Notes: generated by a model not told the origin, from the sequence alone. Numbered from the stretch's first letter, positions 1-8,948 are shown. The stretch: 64,000 nt of DNA from SHXR01 sp046160305 (GCA_046160305.1 JBJXGX010000025.1:1-64000), one strand, 5' to 3'. Numbers and translations are program-made.

Positions 1-2
1 AC

Positions 3-380
3 ACGCGCACGGTTCGCGCGACCGCATTGGTGGAGCTCAACAAGGAGTATGTCGAGGCCGCGCGTTGTCTTGCGTTGTCCTCCACACGCATCGTGTTCCG
101 GCATTTGCTGCCGAACTGCCTGCCGCCCTTGATCGTGGTCGCAACGGTGCAGGTAGCGGCCGCGATCGCACTGGAAGCCACGCTCTCGTTTCTTGGATTG
201 GGACTCCCGATCACCGAGCCTTCGCTCGGACTGCTGATTTCCAACGGCTACACCTATCTTCTGTCCGGAAAATATTGGATCAGCTTCTTCCCCGGGCTCG
301 CACTGCTCACCACGATCGTTGCGATCAACCTGGTCGGCGACCAGCTTCGCGACGTGCTCAATCCGCGGCTGCTGCGATGA
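3..380 (+). CDS. Dipeptide/oligopeptide ABC transporter permease (DppC/OppC type), 3' part
   Basis: C-terminal part of an inner-membrane permease that, with a second permease and two ATPases, imports peptides. The reading frame is already open at the window edge, so the start is missing. About residues 8-35 carry the cytoplasmic EAA loop that docks on the ATPase (YVEAAR, then RHLLPN), followed by three hydrophobic segments and an 'RDVLNPR' end typical of the BPD_transp_1 family. Its TGA overlaps the ATG of the next ATPase gene by 4 bases, so the two are translationally coupled. Substrate cannot be told from this fragment. Confidence 0.9.
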   Translation, partial: TRTVRATALVELNKEYVEAARCLALSSTRIVFRHLLPNCLPPLIVVATVQVAAAIALEATLSFLGLGLPITEPSLGLLISNGYTYLLSGKYWISFFPGLALLTTIVAINLVGDQLRDVLNPRLLR

Positions 381-1348
381 GCGCGCCGACACTGGTGGTC
401 GACGGCCTGCGAACCCATTTCTTTACCAAGCGCGGCGTGGTGAAGGCGGTGGATGACGTTTCATTCGAAGTCAGCGCCGGGCGCGTACTCGGATTGGTCG
501 GCGAATCGGGCTCGGGAAAATCCATCACTGGCTTCTCGGTGATGGGCCTGGTGGATCCGCCCGGGCGAATCGTCGATGGACGCATCATGTTCAACGGACG
601 CAATCTGATCGATATGTCCGAAGAAGAATGGCGCAGGCTGCGTGGAAATCGGATCGCCATGGTGTTCCAGGATCCGATGATGACCCTCAATCCCGTGCTG
701 CGCATCGATACGCAAATGATCGAGGCGGTAACGGCTCATGCGAACGTTTCATCCGCCAAGGCACGCGATCGCGCGCGTGAGGCGCTGGGACAAGTTGGCA
801 TTCCGTCCCCGGACGAACGACTCAGCGCGTATCCGCATCAATTTTCAGGCGGCATGCGCCAGCGCGTCGCGATTGCCATTGCCATTCTGAACAAGCCTGA
901 TCTCATCATTGCCGACGAGCCGACCACCGCGCTCGATGTGACCATCCAGGGGCAGATTCTCTTCGAGATGCAGAAGCTCTGCAGGGATACCGGCACGGCG
1001 CTCATCTGGATCACACACGACCTCGCGGTCGTGGCGGGCCTTGCAGACGAAATCTGCGTCATGTATGCCGGACGTATCGTCGAGCGCGGTCCAATTGACG
1101 CGGTGTTGGATGATCCCTTGCACCCGTATACGCGGGGGCTGCTGGATTCAGTGCCGAGCGCGAACAAACGTGGTCAGCCGCTGCGGCAGATCCCCGGCAT
1201 GACACCCTCCGCGATCAATCTGCCCGAAGACTGCGCGTTCCGGCAACGCTGCGATCGTGCATCTTCCGCGTGCATCGTGGCGCCTGCGCTCACTTCGCCC
1301 GGCATCAACCGGTCGGTGCGCTGCTTTCATCCGATTGCATCACGATGA
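377..1348 (+). CDS. Peptide ABC transporter ATP-binding protein (DppD/OppD type)
   Basis: First ATPase of the peptide importer, 323 residues. Walker A is GESGSGKS at residues 42-49, the ABC signature is FSGGMRQR, Walker B is LIIADEP, and the H-loop is ITHDLAVV. The C-terminal oligopeptide_ABC extension has the cysteine pattern CAFRQRC...C that marks DppD/OppD-type subunits, many of which bind a 4Fe-4S cluster there. ATG at 377 overlaps the permease stop; a longer open frame upstream runs inside the permease gene and is not used. Its own stop overlaps the start of the second ATPase. Confidence 0.93.
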   Translation: MSAPTLVVDGLRTHFFTKRGVVKAVDDVSFEVSAGRVLGLVGESGSGKSITGFSVMGLVDPPGRIVDGRIMFNGRNLIDMSEEEWRRLRGNRIAMVFQDPMMTLNPVLRIDTQMIEAVTAHANVSSAKARDRAREALGQVGIPSPDERLSAYPHQFSGGMRQRVAIAIAILNKPDLIIADEPTTALDVTIQGQILFEMQKLCRDTGTALIWITHDLAVVAGLADEICVMYAGRIVERGPIDAVLDDPLHPYTRGLLDSVPSANKRGQPLRQIPGMTPSAINLPEDCAFRQRCDRASSACIVAPALTSPGINRSVRCFHPIASR

Positions 1349-2346
1349 GCGACACGCCGCTTCTGGAGTTGCGCGGGGTATCGAAGCATTTCGTCAAGCG
1401 TATTGATCTGACCGGCCGGATCGCCAATGCGCTTGGCGCCGGCATCCGCGAACAGACGGTGCGGGCAGTCGATGATGCAACGCTCTCGATTGGTGCGGGC
1501 GAAGTCGTTGGGCTCGTGGGGGAATCCGGATGCGGCAAGTCGACACTCGGTCGCATTGCGGTGGGCCTGCATATGCCGTCCCAGGGCGAGCGGCGCTGGA
1601 AAGGCGCGCGGGTTTCGTCGCTCGCGCGAACGGCGCAGCGCGCGGTACAACTTGCCGGTCAGATGATCTTTCAGGATGCCTACGCATCGCTCAATCCGCG
1701 ACTGCGGGTCCTGGACATCATCGGTGAAGCACCACTCGCCCACGGCCTCGTCGCACGCGGTGCGCAACAGGCCTATGTTGAAGGCTTGATGGCACGGGTC
1801 GGATTGGAGCCTACCCTCGCTCGTCGATATCCCCATCAGTTCTCAGGGGGTCAGCGCGCCCGCATCGGTATCGCCCGGGCGCTTGCAGTCCGTCCGGAGT
1901 TCCTCGTATGCGACGAAGCGGTCGCGTCGCTCGATGTGTCGATCCAGGCGCAGGTGCTCAATCTGTTCATGACGCTCCGCGATGCGCTCGGATTGACCTA
2001 TCTCTTCATCAGCCATGATCTCGGCGTGGTACGCCATATCGCCGATCGCGTGGTCATCATGTATCTGGGTCGCGTGGTGGAATCGGCACCGACCGAGGTG
2101 TTCTTCTCCTCGCCAAACCATCCCTATGCAAAGGCACTGATCGCGGAAGTGCCGCGCCTGGATGCAAGGCGCAAGCGCTTCGTCGCGGTGAGCGGGGAGA
2201 TCCCATCGCCACTTGCCCCACCGACGGGATGCCACTTCCACCCGCGCTGCCCGCACGCAATGCCCAAGTGTAGAATCGAGGCGCCGGTTCTGCGAACGAT
2301 TGCCCCTGAGAGAGCCTCGGCCTGCCATCTCAATGATCAGACATAG
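1345..2346 (+). CDS. Peptide ABC transporter ATP-binding protein (DppF/OppF type)
   Basis: Second ATPase of the importer, 333 residues. Walker A GESGCGKS is at residues 59-66, the signature is FSGGQRARIGIARAL, Walker B is FLVCDEAVASLD and the H-loop is FISHDLGVV. Walker B ends in DEAVASLD, where DppF/OppF subunits commonly read DE(P/A)VSALD. The C-terminal oligopeptide domain is present (GCHFHPRCPHAMPKC). It starts with an ATG overlapping the preceding stop by 4 bases, completing a permease-ATPase-ATPase operon that probably continues into argE 47 bases downstream. Confidence 0.93.
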   Translation: MSDTPLLELRGVSKHFVKRIDLTGRIANALGAGIREQTVRAVDDATLSIGAGEVVGLVGESGCGKSTLGRIAVGLHMPSQGERRWKGARVSSLARTAQRAVQLAGQMIFQDAYASLNPRLRVLDIIGEAPLAHGLVARGAQQAYVEGLMARVGLEPTLARRYPHQFSGGQRARIGIARALAVRPEFLVCDEAVASLDVSIQAQVLNLFMTLRDALGLTYLFISHDLGVVRHIADRVVIMYLGRVVESAPTEVFFSSPNHPYAKALIAEVPRLDARRKRFVAVSGEIPSPLAPPTGCHFHPRCPHAMPKCRIEAPVLRTIAPERASACHLNDQT

Positions 2347-2393
2347 GGGCGCTGCGGCAGGCCACGGTGATTTAACGCGAGAAGAGGTCAGCG

Positions 2394-3590
2394 ATGGATC
2401 GCACGCCACATTTTCCGATTCGCAGCGAAACGCATGCGCTCATAGAACGACTGGTTGCGTTCGATACGACCAGTCGCAACTCCAATCTCGGACTGATCGA
2501 ATGGGTGCGTGATCATCTGCGCCATCTGGGAGTGGCGTCACGCCTTACCTACGATTCGTCAAGCAAAAAGGCCAACCTGTTCGCGACCATCGGTAGTGGC
2601 GAACGGCCCGGCATCGTGCTCTCCGGACACACTGACGTCGTTCCGGTGGATGGTCAGGACTGGCATACCGAACCCTTCAAGGCGACCCTGAAAGACGATC
2701 GCTACTTCGGCCGCGGCGTCGCGGACATGAAGGGCTTTATCGGCGTGGTGCTCGGCATGGCGCCAAAATTTCTCGCCGCACCGCTCAAGGCGCCGATCCA
2801 TTTCGCGCTGTCCTACGACGAAGAAGTCGGATGCCTTGGTGTGCGCGGGTTGATCGATGATCTCGCCCGCTCGAACATCAAACCTGCGGGATGCATCGTG
2901 GGGGAACCGACCAGCATGCAAGTGGTCGTCGCGCACAAAGGCAAGCGCTCCTACGAGTGTTGCGTGAAAGGCAAAGAAGCCCACTCGGCGCTGACACCGC
3001 AGGGCGTCAATGCGATCGAGTATGCAGCCCGGCTCATCGTCTACATCCGCCACATGGCTGACCGGATGCGCGACTGCGAGGCGCGCGACAGCGCGTTCGA
3101 TGTGCCGTTCACGACCTTGCAAACCGGAACGATCACAGGCGGCACGGCGGTGAACATCGTGCCGCGCGAATGCGCGTTTCGATTCGAGTTTCGCTATCTG
3201 CCCGGCGCCGACCCGGAAGCCCTCGAAAGCGAGATTCGGAATTTCGCGATGCACACGCTGCTGCCGCAGATGCGCGCAGTCGACCCGAGTACATCGATCA
3301 CGATCGAGACGAGCTCGGAGATCCCCGGACTCAACATGCGTGATGACGATCGATTGACGTACCTCGCCCATGCGTTATCGCGCGGCCGGCAGGACGTCAC
3401 GGGCGAGCGCACCGGCAAAGTCGCTTATGCGACCGAGGCGGGCCTCTTCCAGGTAGCGGGCATTCCATCGATCATCTGTGGTCCCGGCTCGATCGAGCAG
3501 GCGCACAAGCCGGACGAGTTCATCACGCTCGAACAGATCGCCCGCTGCGAAGCGTTCATGGAGCGTCTTACCGAAGAGCTTGCACGCTGA
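2394..3590 (+). CDS. argE: Acetylornithine deacetylase-type M20 peptidase (ArgE)
   Basis: M20-family zinc hydrolase of 398 residues, close to the usual ArgE length. It shows the metal-binding HTDVVPVDG, DMKGF and DEEVGC motifs and the dimerisation domain starting near residue 180. ArgE removes the acetyl group from N-acetylornithine. A good ribosome site (AGAGGT) lies 6-7 bases before the ATG. It follows a peptide importer by 47 bases, and the window also carries argJ, which makes ArgE redundant for arginine synthesis. The real substrate may therefore be an imported N-acylated amino acid or peptide (inference). Confidence 0.82.
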   Translation: MDRTPHFPIRSETHALIERLVAFDTTSRNSNLGLIEWVRDHLRHLGVASRLTYDSSSKKANLFATIGSGERPGIVLSGHTDVVPVDGQDWHTEPFKATLKDDRYFGRGVADMKGFIGVVLGMAPKFLAAPLKAPIHFALSYDEEVGCLGVRGLIDDLARSNIKPAGCIVGEPTSMQVVVAHKGKRSYECCVKGKEAHSALTPQGVNAIEYAARLIVYIRHMADRMRDCEARDSAFDVPFTTLQTGTITGGTAVNIVPRECAFRFEFRYLPGADPEALESEIRNFAMHTLLPQMRAVDPSTSITIETSSEIPGLNMRDDDRLTYLAHALSRGRQDVTGERTGKVAYATEAGLFQVAGIPSIICGPGSIEQAHKPDEFITLEQIARCEAFMERLTEELAR

Positions 3591-3680
3591 GAGGATCGGG
3601 GCTCTAAAGCATCTGGGCCCTGAAGCATCGGGGACCGGCGCCCCCAATTGCGCCGCGTGTCGCAATGCTGCTTCGTCGGG

Positions 3681-4070
3681 TCAGGAAGACGGCGTTGCGT
3701 TGTCTTCGACGTGATGTTTGGTGAGCTTCTCGCGGATCCGCGCCGATTTGCCCGAACGGTCGCGCAGGTAATAGAGCTTGGCGCGGCGTACGTCGCCTTT
3801 GCGCTTCACGTCGATCGAGGCGATCAGCGGCGAATATGTTTGGAAGGTGCGATCCACGCCTTCGCCCGAGGAAACCTTGCGCACGGTGAAAGCGGAATTG
3901 AGGCCGCGATTGCGCTTGGCGATCACGACGCCTTCATAGGCCTGGACGCGTTTGCGCTCGCCTTCGATGACGTTCACATTGACGATGACCGTATCGCCCG
4001 GGGCGAATACCGGGACCGTCTTACCGAGCCGCTGGATCTCTTCCTGCTCGAGCTTCTGCAGCAGATTCAT
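3681..4070 (-). CDS. rplS: 50S ribosomal protein L19
   Basis: 129-residue ribosomal protein L19, located at the 30S-50S interface. The sequence has the family core FAPGDTVIVNVNVIEG, RVQAYEGVVI and RSGKSARIREKL. The start MNLLQKLEQEE is chosen at 4070 because it matches the family N-terminus and is preceded by AAAGGAAC; in-frame codons upstream are leader. It is the last gene of rpsP-rimM-trmD-rplS, 45 bases after trmD. The C-terminal tail (VEDNATPSS) is slightly longer than in many homologues. Confidence 0.96.
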   Translation of the reverse strand: MNLLQKLEQEEIQRLGKTVPVFAPGDTVIVNVNVIEGERKRVQAYEGVVIAKRNRGLNSAFTVRKVSSGEGVDRTFQTYSPLIASIDVKRKGDVRRAKLYYLRDRSGKSARIREKLTKHHVEDNATPSS

Positions 4071-4115
4071 GTTGTGTTCCTTTCGAAATACGCCGACATC
4101 TTTCAACCCTTCCGC

Positions 4116-4871
4116 TCAACCTGCGCGGTTTGCCCCATGCTCGTCGCGATATTCACGGAGAAGCTTCGCTTCCTCCGGACTCAACTGCCGCTTGGCAATC
4201 AAGTCCGGGCGCCGCTGCTCAGTGCGCCCGAGCGATTGCTTCAATCGCCACCTTGCTATCGCGGCGTGATGCCCCGACAACAACACATCGGGCACCGACT
4301 CGCCCTCGTACACTTCCGGTCGCGTGAAGTGCGGACAATCAAGCAGACCGTTCACGAACGAATCTTCCAGCGCCGACTCCGCAGCCCCCAGCACGCCCGG
4401 CAATTGACGGACGATCGCATCGATCAACACCATCGCGGCCAACTCGCCGCCGGACAGCACGTAATCACCGATCGAAATCTCTTCATCGACGACTCGATCG
4501 ATCAACCGCTCATCAATCCCCTCGTATCGCCCGCAGACGATGACGAGTCGAGGATGCCCCGCAAGCCGCGCCACGATCTCATGGTTCAGCAGTCTACCCT
4601 GCGGCGAGAGAACCACGACGTGCGCGGGCGATTTTGGATCCCTTGCCTCTGCTGCACGCACCGCCGCCTCAAGCGGCCCGGCCATCATGACCATTCCGGG
4701 TCCGCCACCGTACGGCCGGTCGTCGACCGTTCGATGATTGTCCATCGTGAAATCACGCGGGTTCCAAAGATCGAGCGACCACCGCCTGTCCGCGTACGCC
4801 CGCCCGACAATACCCTGCTCGGTCACCGCCCCGAACATCGTCGGAAAGAGCGTCACACAGTCAAACTGCAT
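4116..4871 (-). CDS. trmD: tRNA (guanine-N1)-methyltransferase
   Basis: 251-residue SPOUT-family enzyme that uses S-adenosylmethionine to methylate G37 of tRNAs and so prevent frameshifting. Recognisable motifs are FDCVTLFPTMF at the N-terminus, the GGGPGMVM loop, and the trefoil-knot segments VIVCGRYEGIDER and SIGDYVLSGGELAA. Length and order match the family. It lies 22 bases after rimM and 45 bases before rplS. Confidence 0.96.
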   Translation of the reverse strand: MQFDCVTLFPTMFGAVTEQGIVGRAYADRRWSLDLWNPRDFTMDNHRTVDDRPYGGGPGMVMMAGPLEAAVRAAEARDPKSPAHVVVLSPQGRLLNHEIVARLAGHPRLVIVCGRYEGIDERLIDRVVDEEISIGDYVLSGGELAAMVLIDAIVRQLPGVLGAAESALEDSFVNGLLDCPHFTRPEVYEGESVPDVLLSGHHAAIARWRLKQSLGRTEQRRPDLIAKRQLSPEEAKLLREYRDEHGANRAG

Positions 4872-4893
4872 ACCATTCCCTCGGCGCCCAGCC

Positions 4894-5394
4894 TTACCAA
4901 TCCAGCTGCCAGTCGACGAGGATCCTCTTTTTCTCCATATCGACCGTCTCGACGAATGCCTCGACGAACGGAATCAGCCGCTCTGCCCCGGCGCCCGTTA
5001 CCCGCAGGATGTCTTGACCGCCGTTGGAGAAAACCTCGGCCACAGATCCAAGCGCTTCTCCAACATCGTTCACGACCGCAAGCCCAACCAGATCCGACCA
5101 ATAAAACTCGCCTTCCGCGGCCGGTGGAAGCTTCGCCCGAGGGATCGCCACGTCGGATCCTTTGAGTGCTTCGGCACCATTGCGGTCATTGACGCCTTCG
5201 ATTCGCGCAACCAGCGAACGTCCATGCACCGCGGTTTCCAGGACGGCCACAGATCGCCAATCTCCGCGAACGCCCAACAACCATTCCCGATACCGTTCGA
5301 GGTTTCCGGGGTCGTCGGAATACGGATGTACACGCACCCAACCCTGCACGCCAAACGCCCCGCTCACTCTTCCCATCACGACACGGTCGAACAA
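4894..5394 (-). CDS. rimM: Ribosome maturation factor RimM
   Basis: About 166 residues. RimM binds S19 and assists maturation of the 30S head. The N-terminal beta-barrel begins VVMGRVSGAFGVQGWVRV, and the C-terminal PRC-barrel contains FYWSDLVGLAVVN and LIPFVEAFVETVD. The start is uncertain: TTG at 5394 is the first start-like codon near the family N-terminus, while GTG (5379) and ATG (5376) lie six codons or less inside it; none has a clear ribosome site. The gene is 77 bases downstream of rpsP and 22 bases upstream of trmD. Confidence 0.93.
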   Translation of the reverse strand: MFDRVVMGRVSGAFGVQGWVRVHPYSDDPGNLERYREWLLGVRGDWRSVAVLETAVHGRSLVARIEGVNDRNGAEALKGSDVAIPRAKLPPAAEGEFYWSDLVGLAVVNDVGEALGSVAEVFSNGGQDILRVTGAGAERLIPFVEAFVETVDMEKKRILVDWQLDW

Positions 5395-5471
5395 GGCGGT
5401 ACCGGGAAACGTGGTGTGCGGGGCCCGAACGATCCAGGTGCCCGGATATGGTGTGCTGCGAGGATTGACGC

Positions 5472-5723
5472 TCAGACCGCTTTCTTCGCCGCCTGCTTGA
5501 CCAAGCGTGCGACGGTCGGAGAAAGCTGCGCGCCGGTCGACTTCCAGTAGGTCAGACGTTCTGCTTTCAAGCGCAACGACTCACGACCCTCGGGCGCCTT
5601 GGGATCGTAGAAACCGACGCGCTCGATGAATCGCCCATCCCGTGCTTTGCGGGAATCGGCAACAACAATATTGTAGAAGGGCCGCTTTTTCGCGCCGCCC
5701 CGGGCCAATCGAATCACCACCAT
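5472..5723 (-). CDS. rpsP: 30S ribosomal protein S16
   Basis: 83-residue S16, required for early 30S assembly. The family start MVVIRLARGGAKKRPFYNI and the GRFIERVGFYDP motif are intact. ATG at 5723 is selected by homology; an in-frame TTG seven codons upstream would add residues not seen in the family. It is the first gene of the rpsP-rimM-trmD-rplS operon and has a good sigma70-like promoter 31 bases upstream of the ATG. Confidence 0.95.
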   Translation of the reverse strand: MVVIRLARGGAKKRPFYNIVVADSRKARDGRFIERVGFYDPKAPEGRESLRLKAERLTYWKSTGAQLSPTVARLVKQAAKKAV

Positions 5724-5753
5724 GGGAGAGAATCCACGTGTCAAAAGGGGCCG

Positions 5754-5782
5754 ATTTTAGGGGGAATACCCCTGATTAGCAA
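5754..5782 (-). promoter_or_regulatory. Probable sigma70 promoter of rpsP-rimM-trmD-rplS
   Basis: On the minus strand a -35 element TTGCTA (5777-5782) and a -10 element TAAAAT (5754-5759) are separated by exactly 17 bases, pointing at rpsP. The spacer contains the dyad GGGG-TATT-CCCC, which could be a protein-binding site or chance. It is the best match to consensus in this intergenic region. Confidence 0.6.
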
Positions 5783-5816
5783 GGAAAACGAAGAATGAAG
5801 CACATTCTGCCGGGAA

Positions 5817-5851
5817 GGGGTGACCGCTCCATTCCGCGGAGGGCCCACCCC
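5817..5851 (-). terminator. Possible hairpin after ffh
   Basis: An imperfect inverted repeat (GGGGTG at 5817-5822 against CACCCC at 5846-5851, with CCGC/GCGG inside) lies just beyond the ffh stop. There is no T-run on the minus strand, so it may be a weak or factor-dependent terminator separating ffh from the rpsP promoter. Confidence 0.3.
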
Positions 5852-5855
5852 GCGA

Positions 5856-7211
5856 TTATCCGCGCATGCCGGGCAGGACGCCTTTCATGGAGCGCATGAG
5901 CTTCGCGATACCGCCCTTTTGCATCTGCTTCATCAACTTCTGGGTCTGTTCGAACTGATTCAGAAGTCGATTGACCTCCTGGACCTGGACACCCGACCCT
6001 GCGGCGATCCGGCGCTTGCGAGCGGCCTTGATCACCTCCGGCTTCGCACGCTCATGAGGTGTCATCGAATTGATGATGCCCTCGATCCGCCGAATCGACT
6101 TGTCATCGATCGCTTGTGCTTGCCCGGCCATCTGCCCGATCGATGCGGGCAACTTGTCGATCAATGCGTTGAGGCCGCCCATCTTCTTCATCTGCTGGAT
6201 CTGGGCTTTGAAATCCTCCAGATCGAACCCCTTGCCCTTCTTGAATTTTTCGGCGAGCCGCTGGGCTTCCCCCTCGTCAACGCTTTTGCTGGCCTCCTCG
6301 ACGAGCGAGAGAATGTCTCCCATGCCGAGAATTCTGGATGCCATTCGGTCCGGATGAAACGGCTCAAGCCCCGAGAGCTTTTCGCTCACACCGGAAAATT
6401 TGATCGGCTTACCCGTCACATGCCGCACGGAAAGCGCAGCGCCACCGCGTGAATCGCCGTCAAGCTTGGTAAGGACGATACCGGTCAGCGGGAGCGTGTC
6501 ATTGAACGCCTTTGCAACATTGACCGCGTCCTGGCCTTGCATCGAATCGACAACGAACAGGGTCTCGGCGGGTTGCAGGGCCTGATGAAGCGCGGCGATC
6601 TCCCGCATCATTTCTTCATCGATCGCCAAACGCCCGGCCGTATCGACGATCAGCACGTCGTGATAGTGCTTGCGCGCGAAATCGACGGCCGCGAGCGCAA
6701 TGTCCACCGGCTTCTGTTCACCGCTCGATGGGAAAACATCCACACCCGCCTGCTTGCCCACGGTTGCGAGCTGCTCGATCGCCGCGGGGCGATAGACGTC
6801 GCATGAAACGACGAGCACTTTTTTCTTGCGTTCCTCGCTCAGGTACTTCGCCAGTTTGCCGGTCGACGTTGTCTTCCCAGAACCTTGCAGGCCAGCCATC
6901 AGCACAACCGCAGGCGGTGTGACGGCGAAATTCAATCCTTCGTTCGCCCCACCCATCAACGCCGTCAATTCCCGATACACGGCGCCGACGAGCGCTTGCC
7001 CCGGTGTCAAACTGCCGATCACCTCTTCGCCGACCGCCTTTTCCTTCACCCGCGCAATAAGATCGCGCACCACGGGAAGGGCGACATCGGCCTCGAGCAG
7101 CGCCATTCTGACTTCGCGCAATGCATCCTGGATGTTCGATTCGGTGAGCCGCGCTTCGCCTCGAATGGTCTTCATAACCCGCGATAGGCGCTGCGTCAGT
7201 GTGTCAAGCAT
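5856..7211 (-). CDS. ffh: Signal recognition particle protein Ffh
   Basis: 451-residue GTPase that binds 4.5S RNA and signal sequences and delivers nascent membrane proteins to FtsY. The N domain starts LDTLTQRLSRV. The G domain has G1 GLQGSGKTT, DTAGR (G3) and TKLDGD (G4). The C-terminal M domain is methionine-rich (QIQQMKKMGG, QKLMKQMQKGG, SMTPHER), as expected for the signal-peptide groove. ATG at 7211 fits the family start. It reads in the same direction as the repeat-protein locus upstream, with a 131-base gap. Confidence 0.97.
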   Translation of the reverse strand: MLDTLTQRLSRVMKTIRGEARLTESNIQDALREVRMALLEADVALPVVRDLIARVKEKAVGEEVIGSLTPGQALVGAVYRELTALMGGANEGLNFAVTPPAVVLMAGLQGSGKTTSTGKLAKYLSEERKKKVLVVSCDVYRPAAIEQLATVGKQAGVDVFPSSGEQKPVDIALAAVDFARKHYHDVLIVDTAGRLAIDEEMMREIAALHQALQPAETLFVVDSMQGQDAVNVAKAFNDTLPLTGIVLTKLDGDSRGGAALSVRHVTGKPIKFSGVSEKLSGLEPFHPDRMASRILGMGDILSLVEEASKSVDEGEAQRLAEKFKKGKGFDLEDFKAQIQQMKKMGGLNALIDKLPASIGQMAGQAQAIDDKSIRRIEGIINSMTPHERAKPEVIKAARKRRIAAGSGVQVQEVNRLLNQFEQTQKLMKQMQKGGIAKLMRSMKGVLPGMRG

Positions 7212-7342
7212 GGAGGTCCTTGTCGTCGTTCATCGAGCGGATCACAATGTGCATCACCGCAGGGAAGAGGTGAACACTATAGCGCGGGGGACGGAAATGA
7301 CGTGGTTCGCGTAACAGCGCCAACGTCAAAGGGCGGATCGAT

Positions 7343-8887
7343 TCAGCTGGCGGCGCAAAAATCGCGATAAATGCGCGCTGCCAATTCATCGGCCTGGCGT
7401 TGCGCAAGGTCGCGATAGGCGAACATCAAATCAGCCCCCGCAAAGCTTTCCTCACGCGATAGAAAATTTCCGACGAGGCGGCCGGAGGCATCAACAAGAT
7501 CGAGGGCCGCCGAGATGCTCACTTCGTTGACACGAACCAATCGGTTCGTCCCGGCATTCGACGAGACGATGCCGCGCAGAACGTATTGGGCCTTCGCCCC
7601 CGGATCAATCGTCAAGCCCGCTCGCCGCAACCGGTCGGTGATGGCGGTTGCAGTGGCGCCCATTGGTTGGGCCATCGAAGTCGTGAGCTTTCGCCCCATC
7701 TGCTCTTGAACCTCGATTCGTATGCCGGCGCGTTTGCGCGCGGGCGCGCATGCACCGCTCAGCGCGGCGGAAGTTTCATCGCGACGCGCGGTCGCTTCAC
7801 GCTCCGCCTGCTGTTCGGCTGCCGCAAACGAGAACGTTTGGCGGCCACCGGATGGTGGAGCAACCGGCCTGTCCGATGGGGTCGAGGGCGCCAGATTCAC
7901 GACCGTGCGTGCGTGGTCCTCGTTCTGCTTCTGCAAGTCGGTGATGCGTCCGCGCGCCAGGCTGGCGAACTCCCCCTTCGGGTAGCGCTCCATGTATGCC
8001 TGATAGTCACCGGGCCGGCTGCTGTCTTTGATCGAATTCCAAAACGTGACTTCGATGGCCTTCGGGTCCGTCGGCATGGCTGCCGATGGCGAAGACCCGG
8101 TCGTGGCGGTCGTGGAACCAGGAGCGGGCGGGACGAAGTAGAAATCTCCCTCGAGTGACGTGTTCTCCCACGGAATCTGTTTGTTCTTGGTGTCGTTGCG
8201 AACACCCACTCTGACCCGCTTGAAAAGATCTTCGATCTTCAGGCCAGGTTGGGTCATGTGCTTCAGCATGTTCTCGGTGTAGACACCATGATCGCCCACA
8301 CCATCGCTTGCTTCCGCGCCTGGAGCGGTTGCGAACGCGATCAGCGTGCCAACCGGCGCATCCATCTGCGCGAGGCCCACCGTTGACGAACGACTCGAGC
8401 GCGCGAAGGGATTATTTCGGCACGCGTCAAGGATCATGATGTTCACCGAGTTCTTGGCAGACTCCATTTTGTCCAGGACCTGCCCCGCATCCACTGATTG
8501 ATACGGGACTTCGTCCTCGCGCGTTATGTTCGCATCCGATGGGATCAGAAAGTTTCGGCCTTTCACCTGAATGCCGTGCCCCGCAAAGTAGAACAAGCCG
8601 ACCGATCCGCCCTTGATGTCATCACCGAACGCCCGGATTGCCTCCATCATCTGCTTTTGCGAAGCATTCTCGAGCGAGCGAACGCGAAACCCTACCGCGC
8701 TCAACGTCTTGCTGATGGCCCGGGCATCGTTCGAGGCATTGGGCAGAGGCGACGACTTGTACTGGGAGTTGCCGATAACGAGCGCGTGCCGCGGCGCATC
8801 GTTCGCGGCGAACACGGAGGTCACGAACGCAAAGCAAGCCGCGCACATCAAATGAACAAGGGCGCGGAATTTCAAGGAGTGTGCCAT
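7343..8887 (-). CDS. Exported caspase-fold (C14) peptidase with extra C-terminal domain
   Basis: 514 residues. A signal peptide (residues 1 to about 28, cutting near VFA-AND) precedes a caspase domain with catalytic His104 in YFAGHG and Cys156 in ILDACRNNP. Residues about 265-315 are a linker with an SEL1/TPR-like segment (YMERYPKGEFASLARGRI), and residues about 380-514 form a separate globular domain with some likeness to CsgG/LpoB-type lipoprotein domains. The start is ATG at 8887; a TTG two codons upstream is possible. It is the last gene of the repeat-protein locus, 61 bases after the CsgG-like lipoprotein. It could process or police the exported proteins of the locus; the substrate is unknown. 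Confidence 0.85.
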   Translation of the reverse strand: MAHSLKFRALVHLMCAACFAFVTSVFAANDAPRHALVIGNSQYKSSPLPNASNDARAISKTLSAVGFRVRSLENASQKQMMEAIRAFGDDIKGGSVGLFYFAGHGIQVKGRNFLIPSDANITREDEVPYQSVDAGQVLDKMESAKNSVNIMILDACRNNPFARSSRSSTVGLAQMDAPVGTLIAFATAPGAEASDGVGDHGVYTENMLKHMTQPGLKIEDLFKRVRVGVRNDTKNKQIPWENTSLEGDFYFVPPAPGSTTATTGSSPSAAMPTDPKAIEVTFWNSIKDSSRPGDYQAYMERYPKGEFASLARGRITDLQKQNEDHARTVVNLAPSTPSDRPVAPPSGGRQTFSFAAAEQQAEREATARRDETSAALSGACAPARKRAGIRIEVQEQMGRKLTTSMAQPMGATATAITDRLRRAGLTIDPGAKAQYVLRGIVSSNAGTNRLVRVNEVSISAALDLVDASGRLVGNFLSREESFAGADLMFAYRDLAQRQADELAARIYRDFCAAS

Positions 8888-8948
8888 GGTCAATTGCGCG
8901 CGCTCATCGCGCCTCTCGTCGTCTTCAACCGATCAGCGTCGCGAAAAA

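Noticed and set aside
3591..3680. Terminator between argE and rplS
   Set aside because: GGGCT/GGGCCC-like strings and a partial GCATC repeat are present, but no stable hairpin with a tail could be drawn.
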